The notes below the pieces were generated by a model. That model saw nothing but the letters and a program-made list of their open reading frames with translations, was not told the origin of the DNA and did not search any database. A DNA stretch of 20,374 nucleotides, from contig JBELMB010000089.1 in NCBI GenBank assembly GCA_042088665.1, forward strand, positions 1-20,374, written 5' to 3'. Positions 7,653 through 14,909 of this stretch are shown piece by piece (position 1 is the stretch's first letter; the number at the start of each line of letters is the position of its first letter). The translations under genes were made by a program, and so were the position numbers. The stretch is from JBELMB01 sp042088665. GTDB taxonomy: Bacteria > Pseudomonadota > Alphaproteobacteria > Rhodobacterales > Rhodobacteraceae.

Positions 7653-8705
7653 CTAGCTGGGCGTGGGCATGTCCTGCGTTTCGATCGGAGCCGGGCAGGG
7701 AATGGCGAACCTGTCGCCAACCTTTGCCAGTCGCGTCAATGTGCCCGCTGCGATGGGAATGCCGCCCGCCATCCGTTCCGCGGACTGGCGAAAGCCGCGC
7801 TCTCCGGGCATCAGGATTTCGTCTGTTCCGGGCGCCTTGGGCAGCGTCTTGAGGGCCTGGGCCAAGGCATCGACCTGAGCCCCGAACACGGCGGGATCGG
7901 TGAAGTTCTGGATCTTGATCGCAATCGCGGCACCGTTCATGGAGCCTTTTTCGCCCATCAGCGCAGTCGAGATCACCGGGTTCGAAACCAGCAGACTGCT
8001 GAGCACTTCGATCATCAGCGACAGCCCCGATCCCTTCGGGCCGCCCAGCGGCGTCAGCGTGTTCACCTGCGCCGGGTCCGTGGCAGGCCGCCCCTGTGCA
8101 TCAATCGCCCAGCCTTCGGGAATGCGCGCCCCGGTGTCCTTGGCGTGCATGATCTTCCCCAGCGCCACGGTGGACGTGGACATATCCAGCAGCAGCGGCA
8201 GACCCGTAGACGGCGCGCAGATCGAAAGCGGGTTTGTCGACAGCCCCGATACCCGCGCGCCGTGATAGGCCATCAGCGGGCCTGAGGCTGTCATGACGAT
8301 GCCCACGCAGCCACGATTGGCTGCTTCCAGCGCAAAGTACCCGACCGCACCCGCATGGGTGATATTGCGGGCCGAGCACCAGCCGATGCCAAGCTGATCT
8401 GCAATGCCGATGGCCGCATCCATCGCGGCCATCATGCCAGACGGGCCGGGAGCGCGCGCCGCCTCCAGCACAGCCATGGCACCGGTCTGTACCGTGACCT
8501 CGGGCGTCGCCTGCGGGTCGATCATACCAAGCTCGACCATGTCGATATAGCGCGGGATGCGCAGCACCCCATGAGAGTTCGTTCCGCGCGCATTGGCCCA
8601 GATCAGCACATCAGCCGTGCAGGCCGCGTGAGCGGGAGTGTAGCCCCCGGCCTCCAGCAAGGCCGCCGCGTAGGCATGCAGGTCCTGGGGCCGGAATATT
8701 GTCAT
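7653..8705 (-). CDS. Ldh family oxidoreductase (malate/L-lactate dehydrogenase type)
   Basis: A 350-residue NAD(P)-dependent oxidoreductase of the LDH2/MDH2 superfamily. ARGTNSHGVLRIPRYIDMVE (residues 38-57) carries the catalytic SHG histidine; ITHAGAVGYFALEAANRGCVGIVMTAS and VSGLSTNPLSICAP contribute to cofactor binding, and GPKGSGLSLMIEVLSSLL is the usual late signature. Members oxidise or reduce L-sulfolactate, malate, ureidoglycolate, 2,3-diketogulonate or cyclic imino acids, so the substrate is open, most likely a 2-hydroxy/2-oxo acid. The ATG at 8705 is favoured over an in-frame start 14 codons upstream because it sits in a four-base ATGA overlap with the stop of the alpha/beta hydrolase gene. 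Confidence 0.88.
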   Translation of the reverse strand: MTIFRPQDLHAYAAALLEAGGYTPAHAACTADVLIWANARGTNSHGVLRIPRYIDMVELGMIDPQATPEVTVQTGAMAVLEAARAPGPSGMMAAMDAAIGIADQLGIGWCSARNITHAGAVGYFALEAANRGCVGIVMTASGPLMAYHGARVSGLSTNPLSICAPSTGLPLLLDMSTSTVALGKIMHAKDTGARIPEGWAIDAQGRPATDPAQVNTLTPLGGPKGSGLSLMIEVLSSLLVSNPVISTALMGEKGSMNGAAIAIKIQNFTDPAVFGAQVDALAQALKTLPKAPGTDEILMPGERGFRQSAERMAGGIPIAAGTLTRLAKVGDRFAIPCPAPIETQDMPTPS

Positions 8706-9589
8706 GCGCTCTGTGCCAGTGGTGTCGGAAAGAACTTTTTCAGCCATGCGGAAATCAGCGCCTGCGTGTGCGGCGCGTCCTCGTCCGACAGTGGGAAATG
8801 CGACATGCCCGTGGGGATCATAAGCTCGGCATTGGCACCCGCCTTCTCGAACAGGCGTATGGATTGCTCCATCGGTGTGATCACGTCGCCTGCCGTATGG
8901 AACAGCAGCAGCGGACGCGGCGCGATGTCGGCCACCACGTCTTCGGCGCGGAAATGGTACATGCTGATCGCCGTTTCGACCGGTACCTCGAACTGCGCGT
9001 GAGGCGAAAGGTTCTTGCGCAGCTCTTCCGGGATCGGAACCACGTCAAAGCGCGACACCCACATGCTTTCGCCGGTTTCGGCGCGGTGGCGGCGACCCTC
9101 TTCGAGAATGCCAGTGAACTTGGCCCATGCCTCTGGCGTCGGGTGCTGGCCGCGAAACTTGCGCTCCCCGTCGCCCCAGCCGCAGAGTGACAAGACACAG
9201 GCCACGCGCAGATCAACCCCGCCGGTGAAGATCGCGACCGCCGCGCCGAAGCTGTGGCCTGTCACGCCGATGCGCTCGGGGTCCACTTCTTCGCGTTCGG
9301 CGATAAAGGTCAGGGCGTTGCGCGTATCGGCCACCTGATCAAAGCAGCGCACCTCGCCGCGCGCGCCCTCGCTTTGCCCGCAGCCGCGAAAGTCGATGCG
9401 AAAGACGCAATAGCCCATCTTTTCGATCATGCGGGCGACAAGCTCGACGTGGGATTTGTCCTTGGTGCCGACAAAGCCGTGCAGCACGATGAATGTGGGC
9501 AAGCGCTGGCCGGGTTTGCGCCCTTCCGGAACGTGCAAGACGCCGGAAAGCTTGAGGCCATCGGACATGAAGGTCAGATCGTGTTCCAT
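8702..9589 (-). CDS. Alpha/beta hydrolase with intact catalytic triad
   Basis: A 295-residue alpha/beta hydrolase. The oxyanion region is VLHGFVGTKDK (residues 35-45), the nucleophile elbow is GHSFG with Ser113, the acid is Asp235 in HTAGDVITP and the base is His264 in GMSHFPL, so the triad is complete. RIDFRGCGQSEG at 64-75 is a usual second landmark. The overall layout, with a long insertion between elbow and acid, resembles carboxylesterase/acyl-peptidase-like enzymes, but in this operon a C-C hydrolase for a meta-cleavage product or an ester/lactone hydrolase is plausible. The ATG at 9589 has a GAGG ribosome site; an in-frame start 20 codons upstream would overlap the reductase gene. It is coupled to the Ldh-family gene by ATGA. 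Confidence 0.85.
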   Translation of the reverse strand: MEHDLTFMSDGLKLSGVLHVPEGRKPGQRLPTFIVLHGFVGTKDKSHVELVARMIEKMGYCVFRIDFRGCGQSEGARGEVRCFDQVADTRNALTFIAEREEVDPERIGVTGHSFGAAVAIFTGGVDLRVACVLSLCGWGDGERKFRGQHPTPEAWAKFTGILEEGRRHRAETGESMWVSRFDVVPIPEELRKNLSPHAQFEVPVETAISMYHFRAEDVVADIAPRPLLLFHTAGDVITPMEQSIRLFEKAGANAELMIPTGMSHFPLSDEDAPHTQALISAWLKKFFPTPLAQSA

Positions 9590-9624
9590 GGGTTCGCCTC
9601 GTCGTTTCAAGTCGGTCGCAGTGG

Positions 9625-10182
9625 TTAGCTGCGGCTCCAGGCGTTGCAAAAGGTCGAGAACGCCGCGAGATGCGCGCGCAGGAATTCCTCGGTCTCGGGG
9701 GCCTTGATGGTTCCGGCAGCGACATCGATCTTCGGGACCGCGCCTCCTACCTGAACCTCCGGCTTGGACATGATCAGCATCTCCTGAGAGTGCAGAACGT
9801 GGCGCAGCGCCTCGTGTGCCCTTGCGCCGCCCAGCAGGCCGGGCGACAAGGTCCAGATCGCGACGGGTTTGCCGGCCAACGGGTGAGCAGGGGCTTTGGA
9901 CAGCCAGTCGATGGCGTTCTTCAAACCACCCGGGATCGACCAGTTGTATTCGGGCGTCACGATCAGCAATGCGTCCATACCATGCGCCGCCTCGATCATA
10001 GCGGTGACGGCTTCGGGCGGGCCTTCGTCCAGAACGTCCTGATTGAACAGGGGCAGGGTGCCCGGGTTCGGCAGCGCAACGGTTGTCATGCCATCGGGAA
10101 CCAGACCGGACGCGGCCTTCGCCAAGGCCCGTGACAAGGATGCCTTGCGCAAAGAGCCTTCGAGAATACCAAGTTTCGTCAT
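9625..10182 (-). CDS. NADPH-dependent FMN reductase family protein
   Basis: A 185-residue flavodoxin-fold reductase. Phosphate-binding GSLRKASLSRAL (residues 9-20) and flavin-binding TPEYNWSIPGGLKNAIDWLSK (76-96) are the diagnostic motifs of the SsuE/ChrR/azoreductase-like group. It reduces FMN or quinones with NAD(P)H in the cytoplasm. In catabolic operons such proteins feed reduced flavin to a two-component monooxygenase, keep quinones reduced, or protect an iron dioxygenase from oxidation; no flavin monooxygenase is visible in this window, so the partner is unknown. The ATG at 10182 has a GAGG site eight bases upstream and lies ten bases after the dioxygenase stop. Confidence 0.87.
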   Translation of the reverse strand: MTKLGILEGSLRKASLSRALAKAASGLVPDGMTTVALPNPGTLPLFNQDVLDEGPPEAVTAMIEAAHGMDALLIVTPEYNWSIPGGLKNAIDWLSKAPAHPLAGKPVAIWTLSPGLLGGARAHEALRHVLHSQEMLIMSKPEVQVGGAVPKIDVAAGTIKAPETEEFLRAHLAAFSTFCNAWSRS

Positions 10183-10192
10183 GCGAAATGCC

Positions 10193-11098
10193 TCATGCTG
10201 CGGGCGCGGCCCAGGGAAAGTGGTGCTCGCGCCAAGGAAGCGGCGCAGGTTCGCCCCAGACATTCATCACGCGCACGTTGTCAGGGCGTTTCAGGGCGGT
10301 GATGACATTCGGCTCAAAGCGGTCGTCATCGTTGACGATGGCCATGTTGCCGGCGCATTCGACCATCGCGCCGCAGGTATCGACATAATAGGCAAAGGTG
10401 TTGTCGCCGGGCCTGTGGCGGCCGGGACCCCAGATAAAGTTCTTCTCGACCGTGTCCAGCAGATCGCCCAGACGGCAGTAATCCGAGAATTCCGCGACTT
10501 CCCAGGAGTAGTGGTGCAGGCCCGTCTTGCCGCGCACGATGCCGAGGATGTGGTGCAGGCGGTTCGCGCCTCGCATCCAGCTCAGGCCGTCGTCCACCAT
10601 CCGCTCGGACAGGCGCATTCCCATGATCGTTTCCATCTGGGTGCGGGTCTCGGCCGGGTCCGGCGACGTGATGTTCACGTGATCCATGCGCAGCGGAACC
10701 ATGCCGGTCACAGCCTTGCGGCTGCCGTAGATCTCGGTCGCGACGGGGGAGTGCAACTCGAAGGTATGGCCCTGCGGGGTGACGAAACTCATCCCCTTGG
10801 CGCAGACGTCCAGCGTTGGGTCGGTGGCGCTCAGTCGGCACCCGGCCTCTTCGACACGGCTCGCCGCTTCGGCCACTGCGGCTTCTGACACCGCCTCGAA
10901 CCCGAGCGAACGAATCGCGTTTTCCGAGGACTCGTGCAGCACCAGCTCTGCGGAGCGTCCGTTTGACGACAACCAGACGCAACCCGCCGCCTCCCGGGTG
11001 ACGTGGAGACCAAGAATCGAGGTGGACTCGCGCACCAAGGCATCGACGTCGGTGACGTTCAACTGAACATGCCCGACCGAGTTGACCAGATAGCTCAT
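10193..11098 (-). CDS. VOC family protein, probable extradiol ring-cleavage dioxygenase
   Basis: A 301-residue two-domain vicinal-oxygen-chelate protein of the usual size for type I extradiol dioxygenases (BphC/catechol 2,3-dioxygenase type). The N-terminal domain (about 7-118) begins VGHVQLNVTD. The catalytic C-terminal domain (about 136-260) carries the 2-His-1-carboxylate set: His140 in RMDHVNITSPDP, His195/196 in GLHHYSWEV and Glu247 in CGAMVECAG, plus tyrosines 237/238 before the glutamate. This supports an Fe(II) or Mn(II) enzyme opening a catecholic ring, though some VOC lyases keep similar ligands. The ATG at 11098 follows a GGGGGAGG ribosome site at good spacing; the GTG two codons earlier is too close to it. 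It is followed at ten bases by the FMN reductase gene. Confidence 0.83.
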   Translation of the reverse strand: MSYLVNSVGHVQLNVTDVDALVRESTSILGLHVTREAAGCVWLSSNGRSAELVLHESSENAIRSLGFEAVSEAAVAEAASRVEEAGCRLSATDPTLDVCAKGMSFVTPQGHTFELHSPVATEIYGSRKAVTGMVPLRMDHVNITSPDPAETRTQMETIMGMRLSERMVDDGLSWMRGANRLHHILGIVRGKTGLHHYSWEVAEFSDYCRLGDLLDTVEKNFIWGPGRHRPGDNTFAYYVDTCGAMVECAGNMAIVNDDDRFEPNVITALKRPDNVRVMNVWGEPAPLPWREHHFPWAAPAA

Positions 11099-11120
11099 CT
11101 CCACCTCCCCCTGGTGATGC

Positions 11121-11141
11121 GTGTTAACAGATCGCTAACAC
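11121..11141. promoter_or_regulatory. Inverted repeat upstream of the dioxygenase gene
   Basis: GTGTTA and TAACAC arms lie nine bases apart, 23 bases before the VOC gene start. On the minus strand the same stretch also holds two direct TGTTA elements, TGTTAGCGATC TGTTAAC. The position suits a repressor or activator site for a second promoter inside the operon. No convincing -10/-35 pair is visible. Confidence 0.35.
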
Positions 11142-11161
11142 AGACTTTCGGCAATCACAAT

Positions 11162-11172
11162 TATTTTCGAAA
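11162..11172. promoter_or_regulatory. TATTTTCGAAA element, copy 1
   Basis: This 11-base sequence occurs here, 64 bases before the VOC gene, and again at 12070-12080 before the FAH-family gene. It contains the palindrome TTTCGAAA. The two copies flank the first gene of the catabolic run in AT-rich intergenic DNA, which suggests a shared regulator site, possibly for the adjacent GntR protein. Confidence 0.4.
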
Positions 11173-11210
11173 CTTCTCGCTTAGTGGAATAAATCGCAGG
11201 GGCTGCCAGG

Positions 11211-12056
11211 TCATGCCTCGGCCTCCACACGATTCGACAACAGCCCGATCCCTTCGATTTCCACCTCGACGACGTCGCCGGGCCGCAGGAACTCTGGCGG
11301 CTTTCGCGTGGTCCCAAAGCCGGTGCAGGTGCCGGTCACGATGACATCGCCGGGCAAAAGCGGGGCAAAGGTCGAGATGTAGGAAATCAGATAGGGGATA
11401 TCGAAGATCATCCGCGACGTATCGGTGCGCTGTTTCTCGACGCCGTTGACCCGTGTCACCAACGAAATCCCGCGATCCGGGATCGGCAGGTCGTTCTTGC
11501 CCACCATCCAGGGGCCAAAGGCACCTGTGCCGACAAAGTTCTTGCCGGGCGTGAATTGATGCGAATGCTTTTGCCAATCACGCACCGATCCGTCGTTGTA
11601 GATGGAATAGCCCGCCACATGGTCCATGGCGTCTTCGGGTGCGATATGACGCCCTCCCGTGCCGATGATGACCGCAAGCTCGCCCTCGAAATCCAGTTTC
11701 TCGGAAGATCTCGGTTCGATCAGAGAAGCGCCATGGGCAATCTGCGATGACGGCAAGCGCAGGAACAACACCGGATATTCGGGGATCTTGGCCGGATCCA
11801 TGCCGTCTTCGCGATAATTTACCGCCGCCATCACGATCTTGTCCGGGTTCGGGATGACCGGGGCGAGAACGATCTGGTCAAAGGCCACGTCCGGGGTGCA
11901 TCCGTCTTCCAATAGCGCAGCAGGGCATCCATCTGCGATGAAGGATCGCAGGTCCGGATATCGCCCTCCCGATCGCTGACAAAGGTCGGCGATCCCGTCT
12001 TGTGCAACACATCCCCAAGAGAGTTGACCGGCGCGTGTGAAAGACAGCAGCTTCAT
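11211..12056 (-). CDS. Fumarylacetoacetate hydrolase (FAH) family protein
   Basis: A 281-residue FAH-fold enzyme. Metal ligands are visible: Glu124 and Glu126 in DFEGELAVIIG, and Asp155 in SIYNDGSVRDWQ, followed by Lys172 in TPGKNFVGTGAFGPWMV and the late GDVIVTGTCTGFGTTRKP loop. The family cleaves C-C bonds or performs hydration, decarboxylation or isomerisation on 2,4-dioxo or 2-oxo-enoic acids, often as the step after extradiol ring cleavage. As the first gene of the minus-strand run, directly before the dioxygenase, it fits a meta-cleavage-like pathway. The ATG at 12056 has an AGGAAGAG ribosome site and a good sigma-70-like promoter above it. Which FAH reaction it carries out cannot be told from sequence. 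Confidence 0.88.
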   Translation of the reverse strand: MKLLSFTRAGQLSWGCVAQDGIADLCQRSGGRYPDLRSFIADGCPAALLEDGCTPDVAFDQIVLAPVIPNPDKIVMAAVNYREDGMDPAKIPEYPVLFLRLPSSQIAHGASLIEPRSSEKLDFEGELAVIIGTGGRHIAPEDAMDHVAGYSIYNDGSVRDWQKHSHQFTPGKNFVGTGAFGPWMVGKNDLPIPDRGISLVTRVNGVEKQRTDTSRMIFDIPYLISYISTFAPLLPGDVIVTGTCTGFGTTRKPPEFLRPGDVVEVEIEGIGLLSNRVEAEA

Positions 12057-12069
12057 TCGTATCTCTTCC

Positions 12070-12081
12070 TATTTTCGAAAA
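12070..12081. promoter_or_regulatory. TATTTTCGAAAA element, copy 2
   Basis: The second copy of the 11-base repeat contains the 10-base palindrome TTTTCGAAAA. It lies between the -10 box and the FAH-gene ribosome site, about where transcription should begin, a typical repressor position. Confidence 0.42.
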
Positions 12082-12083
12082 AA

Positions 12084-12111
12084 CGTATATCTTTGAAATT
12101 ATCGATGGCAA
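12084..12111 (-). promoter_or_regulatory. Predicted sigma-70-like promoter of the FAH-led operon
   Basis: On the minus strand a TTGCCA -35 box (12111-12106) is separated by 16 bases from a TATACG -10 box (12089-12084). The -10 box ends 27 bases before the FAH-gene ATG. Five of six -35 bases and four of six -10 bases match the consensus. Confidence 0.5.
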
Positions 12112-12150
12112 AGAAGTTTCTCGAGGACGATGGTGTTGTCGGTAATGCTG

Positions 12151-12166
12151 GGATATTCGAATATCC
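12151..12166. promoter_or_regulatory. 16-bp perfect palindrome, candidate GntR operator
   Basis: GGATATTCGAATATCC is perfectly self-complementary and lies in the divergent FAH/gntR intergenic region, 40 bases before the regulator start and about 95 before the FAH gene. FadR-type GntR regulators bind short palindromes in exactly such places, and binding here could control both directions and the regulator itself. Which protein binds is inference. Confidence 0.55.
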
Positions 12167-12205
12167 AACAGTGCCTGTGACACCCCGCAAACGACGTGAT
12201 CAACG

Positions 12206-12910
12206 ATGGAGCAATATGTGACACCTCCTCATGCAGGTGCATCTGAAACAGCCCCTTCTGGCTCTACCGGTGGGCGCGATGCGTTGTCGCGGTTGCGCAC
12301 GGATATCGTCAGCAGCGTCTTCGAGCCTGAGATGCGTCTGAAGTTTGCCGAGCTGACCAAACGCTACGATGTCGGTGTCGGCACGCTCCGCGAGGCGTTG
12401 TCGCAGCTGTCATCCGAAGGTTTCGTGACCGTTGAGGCGGGCAAGGGCTTTCGCGTTGCCCCAGTCTCCGCCGAGGAACTGGTCGAGATTACCGATCACT
12501 TCATCGCCTTGGAGAAGCGAGCGATCCGCGAAGCGACAACCCATGGTGGGGAGGATTGGGAAACACATATCGTCGCGGTGCATCACAGGCTCAGCCTGAT
12601 CGAAGGCCTGCCATGGGAAGCGCGGATGGAGCGCCACTCCGAATGGGTGGAGCGGCATCGCGAATTCCACGAGGCGTTGGTTGCAGCTTGCCCGGGGCGC
12701 TGGCTGCTGCGGTTGCGCTCGATGATGTTTGACCAGTTGGACCGCTACCGGTTCGTCACCAAGAAGGCACCCGAAGGCCTGGGTCGGAAGAAATTCGAAG
12801 AACATCGCCAGCTCATGCAGGCAACCCTTGCGCGGGACGCTGACAAGGCCTCTGACCTGATCGAAGCGCATATTCGTGATACTTCGGATCGCGCTTTGGC
12901 AATGCTCTGA
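12206..12910 (+). CDS. GntR family transcriptional regulator, FadR/FCD type
   Basis: A 234-residue regulator. The N-terminal winged helix (about 25-90) has RLRTDIVSSVFEPEMRLKF, the recognition region YDVGVGTLREALSQLSSEGF and the wing VTVEAGKGFRVAPVS. The C-terminal all-helical FCD domain (about 92-225) has histidines at RHREFHEALVAAC, FEEHRQLMQA and DLIEAHIRDT, consistent with the metal- or ligand-binding pocket of the CsiR/FadR branch. It is transcribed away from the catabolic run, the usual arrangement of a self-regulating repressor induced by a pathway acid. The start is uncertain: the ATG at 12206 lacks a ribosome site, whereas a GTG at 12218 lies six bases after GGAG and would give 230 residues with the same domains. 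Confidence 0.9.
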   Translation: MEQYVTPPHAGASETAPSGSTGGRDALSRLRTDIVSSVFEPEMRLKFAELTKRYDVGVGTLREALSQLSSEGFVTVEAGKGFRVAPVSAEELVEITDHFIALEKRAIREATTHGGEDWETHIVAVHHRLSLIEGLPWEARMERHSEWVERHREFHEALVAACPGRWLLRLRSMMFDQLDRYRFVTKKAPEGLGRKKFEEHRQLMQATLARDADKASDLIEAHIRDTSDRALAML

Positions 12911-13018
12911 TCAATGCGCTGACGGCTGGTTTGAGACGGTGCGCTTGAGACGAAGCGGGGAATGCCGTCGAGGTCCGCAGTCAACAATGGGCCGGAAACG
13001 GATCTGCGGGGGCGCGCG

Positions 13019-13846
13019 TTACGCTGTCGGGGCGGGCAGAGACGCCAGCCATGTTACCAATGCCTGCACCACGGCCTCCGGTTGCTCTGGCAGCAGGGCA
13101 TGGCCTGCATTTGAAACCGTCACGCAGTCGGCTTTAGGCCCGATGGTCTGGCGCAGCCCATCCAGATCGGGAGGCGGGGAGATCACATCCTCTGCCGCTG
13201 CCAGGTAGAGCGTCGGGTGACGGTCCGCAACGCGGATCCAATCCTTATCAAGGGTCTGTCGTGCAGCATGACGTTGGGCGGCCGAAACATCGGGCCACCA
13301 GCCATCCAGCCAGACCGACGCATCCGCGCCCGGCGCGAAATAGACCCGCTGCAGGTGGCCAAGGCGGACCTGGTCGCCGAGCGACATGTCAAAGCTTGCA
13401 GAGATCGAGGCGCTGACATCCTGCGGTACGACATTGGTGACGATCGCGGCGACAAGGGCCACGGCGCGGGTCAGATCGGGCCGGTCATGGGCCAGCACGC
13501 GGGCCACCCAGTTTCCCGCCGCATGGCCGACGATGACGGCGGGTGCGGCGTTCTCCGCTTCGATGATCGCGGCGATATCGGCGGCCATGTCATGGAGCGT
13601 GTCAGTCGGCCGGAGCGGGGAAGACCCCTCGATCCCGCGCGGCTCGGGCAGGATCAGGCGAAGACCGGAGTGCACCATGGTGGGCAGCAGCGCGTCGAAA
13701 TCCTCGCTGCCTCGCCCAAGCGACGGGATCAGCACCACACAAGGCCCGTCACCGATATCGCGGTAGGCCAGTGTCGCGCCGTCATGGGACAGACGCCGGT
13801 CTGCGTCTTCGAGAAAGCCAAAGCTATGCGAAGTCTTGGATGTCAT
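13019..13846 (-). CDS. Alpha/beta hydrolase-fold protein with Ala at the nucleophile position
   Basis: A 275-residue alpha/beta hydrolase-fold protein: CVVLIPSLGRGSEDF (residues 36-50), LPEPRGIEGSSP (67-78), the elbow VGHAAGN with Ala109 where a Ser, Cys or Asp nucleophile is expected, Asp220 in AAAEDVISPP and His249 in NAGHALL. The acid and base are retained while the nucleophile is absent, so ordinary ester hydrolysis through an acyl-enzyme is unlikely; a lyase, cofactor-free oxygenase, nucleophile-independent or binding role is possible. It converges on gntR after 108 bases in which I see no gene, and diverges from the decayed ketopantoate-reductase-like gene. It is not PcaD, despite the nearby pca genes. 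Start at ATG 13846; ribosome site weak. Confidence 0.8.
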   Translation of the reverse strand: MTSKTSHSFGFLEDADRRLSHDGATLAYRDIGDGPCVVLIPSLGRGSEDFDALLPTMVHSGLRLILPEPRGIEGSSPLRPTDTLHDMAADIAAIIEAENAAPAVIVGHAAGNWVARVLAHDRPDLTRAVALVAAIVTNVVPQDVSASISASFDMSLGDQVRLGHLQRVYFAPGADASVWLDGWWPDVSAAQRHAARQTLDKDWIRVADRHPTLYLAAAEDVISPPPDLDGLRQTIGPKADCVTVSNAGHALLPEQPEAVVQALVTWLASLPAPTA

Positions 13847-13915
13847 GGATCAAACCGGGTTTGGGGTAAGGGTAGACGCAACGATCACGGAGCGAAACCA
13901 ACAAGAAGAGCGGAG

Positions 13916-14895
13916 ACGAAGGTTGCGGTTATCGGTGCCGGAGCGATAGGCGGATGGTTGACCTCCGGCTTCATCGAGGCGGGGGCATAGGCCACGGTGC
14001 TGGCGCGCGGGGCCTCGCTGGAGGCTTTGCGGGCGGGGGGGCTCGGTCTGGACGATGGGGTCTCGGCCCGGCGCTAGGATGTCCATGCCACCGATGATCC
14101 TGCCGCTCTGAGAGACGCGGATATCCTGCTTTTGGGGTGAAGGCTCAGGACTTGCCCGGGCTGGCACCCCTGATCGCGCGCGCCCTCGGCCCGCAAACTG
14201 TGCTGGTGCCCGCGACAAATGGTTTGCCCTGGTGGTTTTTCGAAAGCTTCGGAGGGGCCGCGCAGGGCCTTCACCTGACCGCCACCGACCCCGGCGGCGT
14301 GCTTGCAGGGCTCATGCCTGCCGACCGTGTTGTCGGAGCTGTCGTACATGCGGCGAGCTATGTCGAAAAGCCCGGCAACATCCGTCTGGTTGCGGCCAAC
14401 AAGCTGCTGCTGGGCGACGCGGGGCAGGGCAGGCGCGCATCTGAGATTGCCAACCATCTGGCAGGCGGCGGCATACCAGCTGTCGCGTTCGGGCAGATCC
14501 ACCGCGACGTCTGGGGCAAACTTTGGGGCAACTCCAACATGAACCCGCTTTCGGCTCTGTCGCGTGCGGACCTTTTGCAAATGCTGGACGATGACGGTGT
14601 GCGTGGCCTGGCTGTCGCCATGATGCACGAGATGTCCACGCTTGGCGAAAAGATCGGCTTGCACGGTTTCGACAATATCGATGAACGGCTTGCCGGTACG
14701 CGCAAACTGGGCGCGTTCCGCTCTTCCATGCTGCAGGATGTCGAGGCCGGGCGGGCCTTGGAGCTTGATCCGATCCCTGGTGCGCTTGTCGAGCTGTCGC
14801 GCAGGCTGAATGTGCCCACCCCCACGATGGACGGCGTTTATGGCCTGACACGCCTGTTGGCGCAAAGCCTTGGGCACGGGGCGCCGAACGCCTGA
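13916..14895 (+). pseudogene. Decayed 2-dehydropantoate 2-reductase (ApbA/PanE)-like gene
   Basis: Read in pieces, this gives a full-length ketopantoate-reductase-like protein. The NADP-binding start KVAVIGAGAIGGWLTSGFIEAGA is preceded by ACG (13916-13918) where the ATG should be. TAG stops interrupt the frame at 13988 and 14075, each in a position where CAG (Gln) would fit (C-to-T change). At the G-run 14134-14137 one base is missing, so the frame meets TGA at 14138; adding one G restores DILLLGVKAQDLPGLAPLIA. From 14137 the rest is open to TGA at 14893 and includes GKLWGNSNMNPLSAL, the substrate-site signature. Four independent lesions mark a true pseudogene rather than a sequencing slip. 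Relatives are common in aromatic-acid operons, where they may reduce 2-oxo acids. Confidence 0.88.
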
Positions 14896-14909
14896 GGCCT
14901 GGGCAGGCT

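Noticed and set aside
13019..13846. Identification of the alpha/beta hydrolase as PcaD (3-oxoadipate enol-lactonase)
   Set aside because: PcaD needs the catalytic Ser; here the position is Ala and the flanking motifs differ.
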